Part shown: piece after piece, positions 33,965 through 43,106 of the stretch | Layout of the letters: every line of letters starts with the position of its first letter | Position numbering within the stretch: the first letter of the stretch is position 1 | Origin: Rhodococcus sp. 4CII | GTDB lineage: Bacteria; Actinomycetota; Actinomycetes; Mycobacteriales; Mycobacteriaceae | Length of the DNA stretch: 64,000 bases | Assembly: GCF_014256275.1 (NCBI RefSeq) | Contig: NZ_JACCFE010000002.1 | Span: forward strand, 2,790,001 to 2,854,000 | Direction of reading: 5' to 3' | Made by a program: the position numbers and the translations under genes | Notes under the pieces: generated by a model | Told to the model about the DNA's origin: nothing | The model's database searches: none | Seen by the model: the letters and a program-made list of their open reading frames with translations, nothing else

Positions 33965-34860
33965 GGCCGTCCCGCGTGCGGAACGTCGACGGTCGTCGAG
34001 AGGACCTTGGCCTCGCGTGCGGCACTGCGCTTGGTCTCGTCGAAGTCGGGGGCGACCGACAGGAACAACGTCCGTCCGTCGTGTCCGCCGAGGGCGACCG
34101 CGAACACGCCCAGCGGTGCAGTGCTCACCTGGTCGAGGACGGTCCCGCCCTCACCCAAGCGGACGGCGCGTTGGTTGACGCAGTCGGCGATCCAGACCGC
34201 GCCGTCGGCGTCGAGGGCCTGACCGTCTGGGGCGATCGTGCATGCCGCGAGCCGCTTCTCCACGTTCGGTTCGTCGCCGAGGTCACCGAACGAGGCGAAA
34301 TCCTCTCGGGGGCCGAGTGTTCCGTCTGGTCCGATCTCGAACTGGGAGACCCGGTTACCGAACAGTTCGTTGACGTACAGTGTTTTTCCGTCCGGGGAGA
34401 TGCACATGCCGTTCGGGAAGGACAGTCCGCCTGCGGCCACGCGGGAGGTGCCGTCCGGCTCGACGAGGACGACTACACCGTGCTCGTGGTCGGCCCCGCC
34501 CATGAGGTCGAATCCGAATTCACCGACATACGCTTGCCCGTTCGCTGCGACCACCATGTCGTTGGCGTAGCCGCGGCAGTGTTCGGAGATGTCGGCGTGC
34601 TCGACGAGCGCGCCGTCGGATTCCCTGCGCAGGACCTTGCGGTCCTTCATGGAGACGACGAGCATGCGTCCGTCGGGGAGCCAGCCGAGGCCCGACGGCT
34701 GGTGCTCGACGGTGCAGACCCGTTCGACGGATCCGTCCGGGTTCACGACGTTGACCGAGTGGGTATAGAAGTCGACGAACCACAGTCGGTCCTCGTGCCA
34801 GCGGGGTCCCTCGGTGTAGGTGAAGCCCGCCGCGATCTCGGTGAGCTGACGATCGGACAT
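33961..34860 (-). CDS. SMP-30/gluconolactonase family lactonase
   Basis: A 299-residue six-bladed propeller protein: FTYTEGPRWHEDRLWFVDF has the metal-ligand Glu, and GYANDMVVAANGQAYVGEFG and GGLSFPNGMCISPDGKTLYV hold the conserved Asn and Asp-Gly. SMP-30 proteins are Ca/Zn-dependent lactonases. In a block with a Baeyer-Villiger monooxygenase (40067) it is a good candidate to open the lactone. ATG 34860 follows AGGAAGAGG. First gene of its operon, divergent from the acyl-CoA ligase over about 245 bp. Confidence 0.92.
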   Translation of the reverse strand: MSDRQLTEIAAGFTYTEGPRWHEDRLWFVDFYTHSVNVVNPDGSVERVCTVEHQPSGLGWLPDGRMLVVSMKDRKVLRRESDGALVEHADISEHCRGYANDMVVAANGQAYVGEFGFDLMGGADHEHGVVVLVEPDGTSRVAAGGLSFPNGMCISPDGKTLYVNELFGNRVSQFEIGPDGTLGPREDFASFGDLGDEPNVEKRLAACTIAPDGQALDADGAVWIADCVNQRAVRLGEGGTVLDQVSTAPLGVFAVALGGHDGRTLFLSVAPDFDETKRSAAREAKVLSTTVDVPHAGRP

Positions 34861-35106
34861 GTCGGTACCTCTTCCTGAGTTCGGCTTTTTGCCGTGCGTT
34901 GTGCCGTCGGTCGCAGGTCGATCGACCGGGCCGGTGGTGTGAGCCCCAGTCTCGGGATTCGCGGTGCGGCGCGGGTGTCCCACAACGCAACAGTGAGTTC
35001 GCAGTGCGGCTCGGGGTTCGTTGTCGCGAATTCGGACGGTCCGCAGGGCGGTTCGGCATGGACGCTGGTCGCACTCGCTCACCCACCGGATCCGGAGAAA
35101 TACAGA

Positions 35107-36684
35107 ATGTTCACCACGATGATGGATCGCCCACTGCTCGTCAGCTCGTTGCTGTGGCATGCAGAGAACGTTTTCGCCGACCGAGTCTGCGTCTCGTGTG
35201 ACGGTGACCGCGGCGACCGGGAGTTCACCTATCGCGATCTCGGCGCGGCCACCCGCAGGTTCGCTGGTGCGTTCGACAACCTCGGGATCCGGTTCGGGAC
35301 GAGAGTCGCGACGCTCGCGTGGAACACATTCGAGCACCTCGTCGCCTACTATGCGGTTCCGGCGTGCGGGGCGATCCTGCACACGGTCAACCACCGGATG
35401 TCGCCCGACCACATCGTCTACGCGATGGACAAGGCAGAGGACGAAGTGGTGTTGATCGACGCCGATCTGCTGCCCGTGCTCGAAGACGTACTTCCCAGAC
35501 TTTCCCGGGTCCGGCACGTCGTGGTCTTCGGGGCCTTCGACGGTATCGCGCCCATAGCGTCCGCGACGGTGACGTGGTGGTCGTTCGACCAGCTCCTGCA
35601 CGACGCCGTGCCGATCGGGGAGTTCCCGGAGTTCGACGAGACCTCCGCGTCGTCGATCTGCTTCACCTCCGGCACCACCGGACTGCCCAAGGGTGTCGTG
35701 TACAGCCACCGCAGCACTGTGCTGCACGCGATGGCCATCAGTGCCTCCGGTGGTGTCGCGATCGACGGGTCACGCTCGTATCTGCTGACTACGCAGATGT
35801 CCCACGTCCACAGCTGGGGTGTTCCGCACGCGGGTGTCCTGCAGGGGGCGCGCCTCGTCCTTCCCGGACCGCACCCCTCACCGGCGGAGCTGCTACGCAT
35901 CACCACCGAGCAGACCCCGGATGTGTTCGTCGGCGTACCGGCTGTCGCGGCGCTCATGCGCGAGCGGTTCGACGCCGATCCCGGCCGCTACGATCTCGGG
36001 AGCCTGCGGACCCTGTGGCTGGGCGGCCAGGCGCCGCCGTCGGGTCTGGTGAACTGGTGGGCGGCGCACGGAGTGTCGACCGTCAACGGATGGGGGATGA
36101 CCGAGACGTCGCCTATGGGAACCTTCAGCCACGCCCCCACAAACCACGGACGGCCCCTGCCGCTGTTCCAGGTGCGCATCGTCGACGAGGAGGGTCGGAC
36201 CCTGCCGTGGAACGGCTTCACCACAGGTGAACTGCAAGTCCGCTCGCCGTGGGTGACCGGCACCTACCTCGACGACGACCGTACTGCCGACGCGTTCGAC
36301 GACGGCTGGTTGCGGACCGGCGACGTCGCTGTGATCCACCCCGACGGCCAGGTCCAAATCCACGACCGCGTGAAGGACCTCATCAAAAGCGGAGGGGAGT
36401 GGATCTCCTCGGTCGAGCTGGAGAACAAGCTGCTGCTCCACCCGACTGTCCTCGAAGCCGCCGTCATCGCCGTTCCACACGAGACGTGGCAGGAACGCCC
36501 CGTGGCGTGGGTCCGGCTCACCGGCGAGGTCACCGACGACGAACTGCGGACCCATCTGGCGGCGTCCCTACCGAAGTTCTGGCTTCCGGACTCGTTCGTC
36601 CGGGTTGGCCAGATCCCCACGACGTCGGTGGGAAAACTCGACAAGGCGCGGATGCGTCAACTGTGGCGCGAGGACGTGGTGTAG
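35107..36684 (+). CDS. Acyl-CoA synthetase (AMP-dependent, medium/long-chain type)
   Basis: A 525-residue adenylate-forming ligase: SICFTSGTTGLPKGVVYSHR P-loop, VNGWGMTETSPMGTF, TGDVAVIHPDGQ and KDLIKSGGEWISSVELEN with the C-terminal PTTSVGKLDKARMR lysine region. It activates a fatty or hydroxy acid to its CoA ester. ATG 35107 follows GGAG and begins MFTTMMDRPLLVSSLLWHAE, typical of FadK/AlkK-like enzymes. It feeds the dehydrogenase and hydratase of block 2. Complete, unlike the ligase at 1-677. Confidence 0.93.
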   Translation: MFTTMMDRPLLVSSLLWHAENVFADRVCVSCDGDRGDREFTYRDLGAATRRFAGAFDNLGIRFGTRVATLAWNTFEHLVAYYAVPACGAILHTVNHRMSPDHIVYAMDKAEDEVVLIDADLLPVLEDVLPRLSRVRHVVVFGAFDGIAPIASATVTWWSFDQLLHDAVPIGEFPEFDETSASSICFTSGTTGLPKGVVYSHRSTVLHAMAISASGGVAIDGSRSYLLTTQMSHVHSWGVPHAGVLQGARLVLPGPHPSPAELLRITTEQTPDVFVGVPAVAALMRERFDADPGRYDLGSLRTLWLGGQAPPSGLVNWWAAHGVSTVNGWGMTETSPMGTFSHAPTNHGRPLPLFQVRIVDEEGRTLPWNGFTTGELQVRSPWVTGTYLDDDRTADAFDDGWLRTGDVAVIHPDGQVQIHDRVKDLIKSGGEWISSVELENKLLLHPTVLEAAVIAVPHETWQERPVAWVRLTGEVTDDELRTHLAASLPKFWLPDSFVRVGQIPTTSVGKLDKARMRQLWREDVV

Positions 36685-36768
36685 CGTTCTGGGACACTCG
36701 CAGCCTGTGTGACCTCGGTTACATAATGAATGTACTGGCTGTGAGGTGCTCCGAGGTGGTGATGTGGT

Positions 36769-38559
36769 GTGGTAACCGACCGGTCCTCCGCGCGTGCGGA
36801 CGATCGTTCCCTCGATGCGGATGAGGGTGCTCCGCTGAGGTTGCGACCGGAGATCGAACAGTCGTGGCGGCGGTGCCGCGCCATCGGGGCGGCGCCGGAC
36901 GGCTCGCGGTTTCGGTTCATCGACGACACCTACACCGATTCGAAACTGATTCGTGCCGCACGCCCCGTCGTGGATCGGCTGGCCGAACAGCTCGCCGATA
37001 CGCCGGTGACGATCCTGCTCGCGGATCAGGATGCCACCATTGTCGACCGCCGCACGGGGGTGAGGTCACTGCTCGGGCGTCTCGACCGTGCCCAGGTGGC
37101 GCCCGGCTTCATGTTCTCCGAAGAGTACGCAGGCACCAATGGCATCGGCACGGCCCTCGAGGAACGCAAAGCGTTCCGGGTGCGCGGTGGCGAGCACATG
37201 CTCGAGTCCCTGCAGTCGCTGGCGTGCGTCGGCTCGCCGATCGTCGACCCGGTCTCGCGCACGGTGGTGGGCATCCTCGACATCACGTGCAACGTCGATC
37301 AGGTCAGCGACCTGATGGCGCCGCTGATCTTCTCCGCGGTCCGGGAGGTCGAGGAGCGGCTCTTCGACCAGTCCGCCAAGAGTGAGCAAGTTCTGCTGCG
37401 CGAATACATGCGGAGCAAGCGCCGCGGCAATGCCGCGGTGGTGGCGATGAGTCCGGACACGGTGATCGCAACTCCGACCGCGTCTCGGCTGATGGACTCG
37501 ACAGATCAGATGATGATCTGGGACTGGATCAGCAGCCATCTGGGCACGAAGCAGGAATGGGAAGGACCGCTGCGTTTCGCGGACGGCATCGACGTGCGCG
37601 TTCATGCGCGTCGGGTGAGCGAGTCGGGCGAGCAGCTCAGTGCGATTCTCGAGTTGCGTCCGATGGTCTCGTCCGCGGTCTCCCGTCCTCACACGGCCGT
37701 GCTTCCCGCGTCGCGTCATGCTCCCGCCACCGAGTCCGCGGGCCGGATCGTGGGCCGAAGCCTGGCCACGCACCGGCTGCAGAGCCGCATCGACGAGATC
37801 GCGGGCACGGTGGGTCCGGTCCTGGTGACCGGCGAGTCCGGGGTCGGCAAGTCGCATGTCGCCCGGTACATTCAGCAACGCTGGGGCCACGACGGCGACA
37901 TCCCCGTGATCGACGGGTCCACCTTGACCCCCGAGACCGTCACAGATCTGCGCGCGCGCCTGTCGAGCAACGTCCCGTGGATCGTCGAACACGTGGACGA
38001 GATACCGGACGACGCGGTCGCTCCCACCCGCCGGCTACTGGACGCGGCCGCGACGATGTCCGCGCCGATCGTCGCGACCGCGACCTCGACGGCGCCGGAC
38101 GGTGCCGGCCAGCAGGTGCACACCCATGTGCGCCGAAGTGTGTCCGTGTCGCCGCTGCGCCAGCGGATCGAGGATCTCGACGACCTCGCACGTGAACTGC
38201 TCGGCGCTCACCTCCCCGGGCGGCCCACCCCGCAGTTGCAGCCGGCAGCCCACCGGGCTCTGGTTGCCCACCACTGGCCGGGCAACGTCCGAGAGCTCGA
38301 TGCCGTCCTGTGCACAGCCATCGCCCGGTCGATGGGATTCGACATCAGACTCGAACACCTTCCCGACGACTACCGCGCACTGGGATCGGGCCGGCAGCTC
38401 ACCTCCCTCGAACGCAGCGAGCGGGAAGCGATCGTGCGTGCCCTCGACGAGGCCGACGGCAACAAGTCGCTCGCCGCCGATCGGCTCGGTGTCGCCCGGT
38501 CGACGCTGTACCGTAAGATCCGCGCGCTCGGGCTGGAGAACGAACGCTTCGGATCCTGA
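36769..38559 (+). CDS. AcoR-type GAF/AAA/Fis regulator without sigma-54 contact motif
   Basis: A 596-residue regulator: N-terminal IEQSWRRCRAIG, a GAF sensor (SEEYAGTNGIGTALEERKAF around 120-140), a shortened AAA+ region with Walker A GESGVGKSH near residue 357, and a C-terminal Fis-type HTH (GNKSLAADRLGVARSTLYRK). The GAFTGA loop that touches sigma-54 is not visible and the AAA domain is reduced, as in actinobacterial AcoR/MimR-type activators that act without sigma-54. It probably controls block 2. GTG start at 36769, 85 bp after the ligase. Confidence 0.9.
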   Translation: MVTDRSSARADDRSLDADEGAPLRLRPEIEQSWRRCRAIGAAPDGSRFRFIDDTYTDSKLIRAARPVVDRLAEQLADTPVTILLADQDATIVDRRTGVRSLLGRLDRAQVAPGFMFSEEYAGTNGIGTALEERKAFRVRGGEHMLESLQSLACVGSPIVDPVSRTVVGILDITCNVDQVSDLMAPLIFSAVREVEERLFDQSAKSEQVLLREYMRSKRRGNAAVVAMSPDTVIATPTASRLMDSTDQMMIWDWISSHLGTKQEWEGPLRFADGIDVRVHARRVSESGEQLSAILELRPMVSSAVSRPHTAVLPASRHAPATESAGRIVGRSLATHRLQSRIDEIAGTVGPVLVTGESGVGKSHVARYIQQRWGHDGDIPVIDGSTLTPETVTDLRARLSSNVPWIVEHVDEIPDDAVAPTRRLLDAAATMSAPIVATATSTAPDGAGQQVHTHVRRSVSVSPLRQRIEDLDDLARELLGAHLPGRPTPQLQPAAHRALVAHHWPGNVRELDAVLCTAIARSMGFDIRLEHLPDDYRALGSGRQLTSLERSEREAIVRALDEADGNKSLAADRLGVARSTLYRKIRALGLENERFGS

Positions 38560-38703
38560 TCCCGAAACCCCTTGTCGCGTATCGGGACATCCCAGCCACA
38601 TCCATTGCGGAGACGATAGGCGCAGGACGGGCGACCCCAGTCACCCGACTCCTCGCGCCGCCCCGCCGGGTGTCGGCGGCGGACCGATCCGAAGGGATGA
38701 TCA

Positions 38704-39852
38704 ATGATGAAGCGCACCGTCTACGGCGACGACCACGAGGCATACAGGGACTCCGTCCGTCAGTTCCTCGCCCGGCACTTCGAACCGCGCGCCGACGACG
38801 TCCGTGCCGACAAGGCGCTGCCCCGGGACTTCTGGCTCGAAGCAGGCAAACACGATCTGCTGGGACTCGAGGTGCCGGCAGAGTATACGGGTGCGGATGC
38901 GGGTGACTACCGCTTCAACGCGGTGCTCATCGAGGAACTGGCCAAGGTCAACGCTGCCCTGGCGTCGAGTGTGAGCATCCACTGCGATGTCGTAGCGCCG
39001 TATCTGGTGCAACTGACCACCGACGCACAGAAGAAGCGGTGGCTGCCCGGTGTGTGTTCGGGTGAGATACTCACGGCGATCGGGATGACCGAACCCGGTG
39101 GCGGTTCGGATCTGGCCGCGCTCAAGACCATCGCGGTACGCGACGGCGACCATTGGGTGCTCTCGGGCGCGAAAACGTTTATCACCAACGGTTATTCGGC
39201 GGACCTGGTGGTGATCGCGGCACGGACTTCACCGGAGAAGAAGGCCAAGGGCATCACCCTCTTCGGTGTCGAGACTTCACTGCCCGGATTCGAGCGGGGC
39301 CGTAAACTCGACAAGGTCGGCCAGGACGAAGCCGACACCGCCGAATTGTTCCTCGACGACGTGCGGGTCACCGACGCCGATGTCATCGGTGAGCTCGATC
39401 GCGGCTTCATCCACATGATGTCGTTCCTGCCCCAGGAGCGGCTGGGGTGTGCTGTCGCGAATCTTGCGCACGCCGCGCAGATCCTTGTCGAGACCATCGA
39501 CTACTGCCGCGAGAGAAAGGCTTTCGGTCAGTCGATCGGAACATTTCAGCACAACAAGTTTCTGATCGCCGACCTGGTGACGCAGATCGAGGTCACGCAG
39601 GCGTATGTCGACCGGTGCGTCGAAGCCCACGTGGCGGGTGAGCTCACCTCCGTCGACGCGGCGAAGGCGAAGTGGTGGACCGCCGACGTCCAGAACCGGG
39701 TGATCGACCACTGCGTGCAACTGTACGGCGGCTATGGCTACATGAACGAATACCGGGTGGCGCGGGCGTGGCGGGATGCTCGGGTCACGAAAATCTGGGC
39801 GGGGTCGAACGAGATCATGATGGAACTGATCGGCCGCGACCTCGGTTTCTGA
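38704..39852 (+). CDS. Acyl-CoA dehydrogenase
   Basis: A 382-residue acyl-CoA dehydrogenase with TAIGMTEPGGGSDLAALKT, LSGAKTFITNGYSADLVVIA, RKAFGQSIGTFQHNKFLIAD and the C-terminal LYGGYGYMNEYRVARAWRDA and KIWAGSNEIMMELIGRDLG. The usual YEG catalytic Glu position is Ala (WAGSNE), as in isovaleryl/long-chain-type enzymes that place the base elsewhere. It dehydrogenates an acyl-CoA in block 2. Preceded by GAAGGGATG and 144 bp after the regulator. Confidence 0.93.
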   Translation: MMKRTVYGDDHEAYRDSVRQFLARHFEPRADDVRADKALPRDFWLEAGKHDLLGLEVPAEYTGADAGDYRFNAVLIEELAKVNAALASSVSIHCDVVAPYLVQLTTDAQKKRWLPGVCSGEILTAIGMTEPGGGSDLAALKTIAVRDGDHWVLSGAKTFITNGYSADLVVIAARTSPEKKAKGITLFGVETSLPGFERGRKLDKVGQDEADTAELFLDDVRVTDADVIGELDRGFIHMMSFLPQERLGCAVANLAHAAQILVETIDYCRERKAFGQSIGTFQHNKFLIADLVTQIEVTQAYVDRCVEAHVAGELTSVDAAKAKWWTADVQNRVIDHCVQLYGGYGYMNEYRVARAWRDARVTKIWAGSNEIMMELIGRDLGF

Positions 39853-40066
39853 ATCCCGGTCGGTGGCGCGCGCGGGAACAATCGTGGCTGCTGCCGCCTG
39901 GTCCGTCTGAAGACGGAACTCGAATGTCCTTGTGGTTCTTGGGACTATCTTGGAACCGATCGGCACTCGTGATTCGATTTCGGACACTTCACATCACACC
40001 GTCGCTTCTAACGTCATACATGTCCGGGCAGGAATAGACGTCCCGGGAAACCTCGAGGAGGAACCA

Positions 40067-41713
40067 ATGACGGCATCCCAGGCCGACACGGCCACCCGCA
40101 CCGGCTCGCACTCTGACAACGCTGTGCTCGACGTCCTGATCATCGGCGGAGGCTTCTCCGGCTTGTATGCGCTGGACCGGCTTCGCGACCTCGGCTTCAC
40201 CGTCAAGGTCTGGGACGCGGCCGGCGGATTAGGCGGAATCTGGTGGTGGAACTGCTATCCCGGTGCACGCACCGATAGCACCGGACAGATCTATCAGTTC
40301 TCGCACAAGGACCTGTGGAAAAGTTACGATTTCGCCGAACTGTATCCAGGTTTCGCCGGAGTCCGGAACTACTTCGAGCACGTCGACTCGCAGCTGGATC
40401 TCACGCGCGACGTCGTGTTCGATACCTTCGCCGAGGCGTGCACGTGGGACGAGGCCTCCCGCGAGTGGACCGCGCGGTCCGCGGACGGCAAGGTCCAGAA
40501 GGCACGTCAGGTGATCGTCGCCACTGGATTCGGTGCGAAGCCGCTCTACCCGAATCTCGAAGGGCTCGACTCGTTCGCCGGTGAATGCCACCACACTGCC
40601 CGCTGGCCGCAGGAGGGCGTGGACATGACCGGCAAGAAGGTCGTCGTCATGGGCACCGGCTCGAGTGGCGTGCAGGTGGTGCAGGAAGCCGGTCACGTCG
40701 CCGAACACGTCACGGTGTTCCAGCGCACCCCGAACCTGGCGATTCCGATGCAGCAGCGCACGCTCAGCCCCGACGACAACGAGAACTTCCGGAAAGGACT
40801 GCCCGAGCGGTTCGCGGCACGCTACAAGGCCTTCGCAGGCTTCGACTTCGACTTCCTGCCGCAGAACGCCACTGACCTGAGCAAGGAGGAGCGCGACGCG
40901 ATCTACGAGAAGATGTGGTCCGAAGGTGGTTTCGAGATGTGGCTCGGTACCTTCCAGGACATCCTCGTCGACGAGGAGGCCAACCGTACCTTCTACGACT
41001 TCTGGCGCAGCAAGGTCCACGAGCGGGTCACCGACCCGAAGAAGGCCGCGATCGTGGCGCCCGAGACACCGCCGCACCCCTACGGAGTCAAACGCCCATC
41101 ACTCGAGCAGGACTACTTCGACGTCATCAACCAGAGCAACGTCGATGTCATCGACTCCAACGTCACCCCGATCCGCCGGGTGCTGCCCCACGGAATCGAG
41201 ACCGACGAGGGCGTCATCGAATGCGACCTGCTCGTGTTGGCCACCGGCTTCGACAACAACAGTGGCGGAATCATGGCCATCGACCTCCAAGGTGTCGACG
41301 GATTGAGCATCCAGGACAAGTGGAAGTCCGGGGTCGACACCTGCATGGGCCTGTCTACCCGTGGGTTCCCGAACATGATGTTCCTCTACGGCCCGCAGAG
41401 CCCGTCCGGTTTCTGTAACGGTCCCACGTCCGCCGAGTACCAAGGCGAGATCGTCGTCGAGTTCCTTCAGCATCTGCGCGACCACGACCTCACCCGATTC
41501 GAGAACACCGCTGAGTCGGAGAAGCAGTGGCGTGCGCACGTCGACGAACTGTTCTTGAACTCGATGTTCACAAAGGCAAAATCTTGGTACTGGGGCGCGA
41601 ACGTGCCCGGCAAGCCGGCGCAGATGCTCAACTATTCGGGGGGTGTGCCGCAGTACTTCGCTCGCTGGGACGACATCAAGGCCAACGGCTACGACGCCTA
41701 CGAGACGAACTGA
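40067..41713 (+). CDS. Baeyer-Villiger monooxygenase, type I (copy 2)
   Basis: A 548-residue flavoprotein: FAD site GGGFSGLYALDRLRDLG, GGIWWWNCYPGARTDS, fingerprint FAGECHHTARWP, NADPH site GTGSSGVQVVQEAG, and C-terminal SWYWGANVPGKPAQMLNY. ATG 40067 lies five bases after GAGGAGGA, with 20 N-terminal residues before the FAD site. It is a clear paralogue of the enzyme at 19166, and both share the cyclohexanone/cyclopentanone monooxygenase architecture. Its lactone could be opened by the SMP-30 lactonase of the same block. Confidence 0.94.
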   Translation: MTASQADTATRTGSHSDNAVLDVLIIGGGFSGLYALDRLRDLGFTVKVWDAAGGLGGIWWWNCYPGARTDSTGQIYQFSHKDLWKSYDFAELYPGFAGVRNYFEHVDSQLDLTRDVVFDTFAEACTWDEASREWTARSADGKVQKARQVIVATGFGAKPLYPNLEGLDSFAGECHHTARWPQEGVDMTGKKVVVMGTGSSGVQVVQEAGHVAEHVTVFQRTPNLAIPMQQRTLSPDDNENFRKGLPERFAARYKAFAGFDFDFLPQNATDLSKEERDAIYEKMWSEGGFEMWLGTFQDILVDEEANRTFYDFWRSKVHERVTDPKKAAIVAPETPPHPYGVKRPSLEQDYFDVINQSNVDVIDSNVTPIRRVLPHGIETDEGVIECDLLVLATGFDNNSGGIMAIDLQGVDGLSIQDKWKSGVDTCMGLSTRGFPNMMFLYGPQSPSGFCNGPTSAEYQGEIVVEFLQHLRDHDLTRFENTAESEKQWRAHVDELFLNSMFTKAKSWYWGANVPGKPAQMLNYSGGVPQYFARWDDIKANGYDAYETN

Positions 41714-42677
41714 TCGGAAGGAGGTTCACGTGGGCCGCGGTGCATCATCCGTGGCCCACGAGCTGCAGCGGGCGAGAAGAGCAGACCATCCGACCACCCG
41801 GACGATGAACGGTTGCCGGTCCGCTTCCCCCCTCGGACATGACTACTCCGAGCGCGGAGACGGCGGCCGGCGCCGCAATCAGCCCGAGGCCGCGAGACCG
41901 CACGCGCTTGTCGCTGCGCGGTGAGCTCTCCTCCTGCAGCAGCGCACTGAAGCTGAGGATTCTGACAGCTCAGTGAGAAGCCCTCGCTGACAACGAATTG
42001 GCAAAACCGCAGTTGAGTTCAACCCGGACGCCGACATCTACCGCTACCTGCCAGGACTTGGTGTCAAACTCGGCGCCTACGCCACAACCGCGCCGTTGAC
42101 GGTCGCGTCCGGCAAGAAACGCGCCGTGCTCGCCCGCCACGTCCGCAACCGGCGTCTCTACGATGCCATCGATCACTGGGGGTTCAGCGCCTTGTCGGCC
42201 AGTTCCCGCGCCCGGGAGTTCTACGACCAGCGACGCGACATCGGCGACCTGCACCACCAAGCGCTCCGCGCACTCGGCAACCGCCTCGTCGGCATCCTCC
42301 ACGGCTACCTCCGACACGCACCACCCGGGCTGCTTGACGACTTACCCAAAATTCACCGATCGACTGAGGTGCCGGTGCTGAGTTTCGTTGTGCGGCAGCG
42401 AGTAGGTTACGGGCGTGGGTGATCGTCCGACCTCTGTGTCGGGTTGTTCCACTCCACTGGCGCGAATCGGCTGGGTGGACTTCTGTAGACGACTCGACCC
42501 GGAACCGCAACAACACTGCGCGGCCGGAGTAGGGCCTGAGCCGCCTACCGGGGTCCGTCGCATCAAATGCGCATACTAATCGGTCCGTTTCACGGGCCGC
42601 TGTCAGCCGTGTGAATGACACTGCAGACCAGGCGATGTCAGACCGCGGCCCGCCGAACCGCGGAGGCGAATAGCGCG
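41714..42677. other. Gene-free stretch containing an IS110 remnant
   Basis: Apart from the IS110-like remnant at about 42009-42344, nothing recognised. Frames on either strand lack motifs and ribosome sites. Confidence 0.5.
42009..42344 (+). mobile_element. IS110-family transposase C-terminal remnant
   Basis: One plus frame reads AVEFNPDADIYRYLPGLGVK, LGAYATTAPLTVASGKKRAV, LARHVRNRRLYDAIDHWGFS, ALSASSRAREFYDQRRDIGD and LHHQALRALGNRLVGILHGY. This is the Transposase_20 half of IS110 proteins: the LPGLG helix-hairpin and the TAPLTVASGKK stretch with the catalytic-Ser region. About 20 residues between LGA and YATTAP are missing, and there is no N-terminal DEDD domain. Confidence 0.82.
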
Positions 42678-43097
42678 CTACCGGCCGGGCTGGTGCGCGC
42701 TGTGGAGGTATTCGGCGTCGGTGACGTGTTCGAGCCAGGTCGTGGTGGCGGCCGGGTCGTCGGCGTTGTCGAGCATCGCCAGGTGCTCCATGAAGGAGTC
42801 CGGGGTGGCTCCGTGCCAGTGTTCCTCTCCCGGTGGGCAGTAGAGGGTTTGTCCGGCATGGGCTTCGACCTTCTGCCCACCGCGGGACTGGACCCACGCG
42901 ATGCCCTGGGTGATGTGCAGGGTTTGACCACGCGCATGTGAGTGCCATGCGGTGCGGGCGCCGGGTGCAAACCGCACCTTCGCGACGATCATGCGCTGGC
43001 CGTCGTCGCGGGGATATGCGATCGGGTCGAGCCAGACGTCGCCGGTGAATTGTTCGGGCGGGTTCTTGGTGGTCGGTGTGCGGGGGTCGATATTCAT
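42678..43097 (-). CDS. Cupin-domain protein
   Basis: A 139-residue single-cupin protein: FAPGARTAWHSHARGQTLHI holds the metal ligands (GxxxxxHxH...) and YCPPGEEHWHGATPDSFMEH the second cupin motif with His. Such small cupins near AKR and ADH genes are often annotated as carboxymuconolactone-decarboxylase-associated or quercetinase-like proteins, but the reaction is unknown. Last gene of a four-gene minus-strand unit, 9 bp after the aldo/keto reductase. Confidence 0.9.
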   Translation of the reverse strand: MNIDPRTPTTKNPPEQFTGDVWLDPIAYPRDDGQRMIVAKVRFAPGARTAWHSHARGQTLHITQGIAWVQSRGGQKVEAHAGQTLYCPPGEEHWHGATPDSFMEHLAMLDNADDPAATTTWLEHVTDAEYLHSAHQPGR

Positions 43098-43106
43098 GGA
43101 TGCTCC

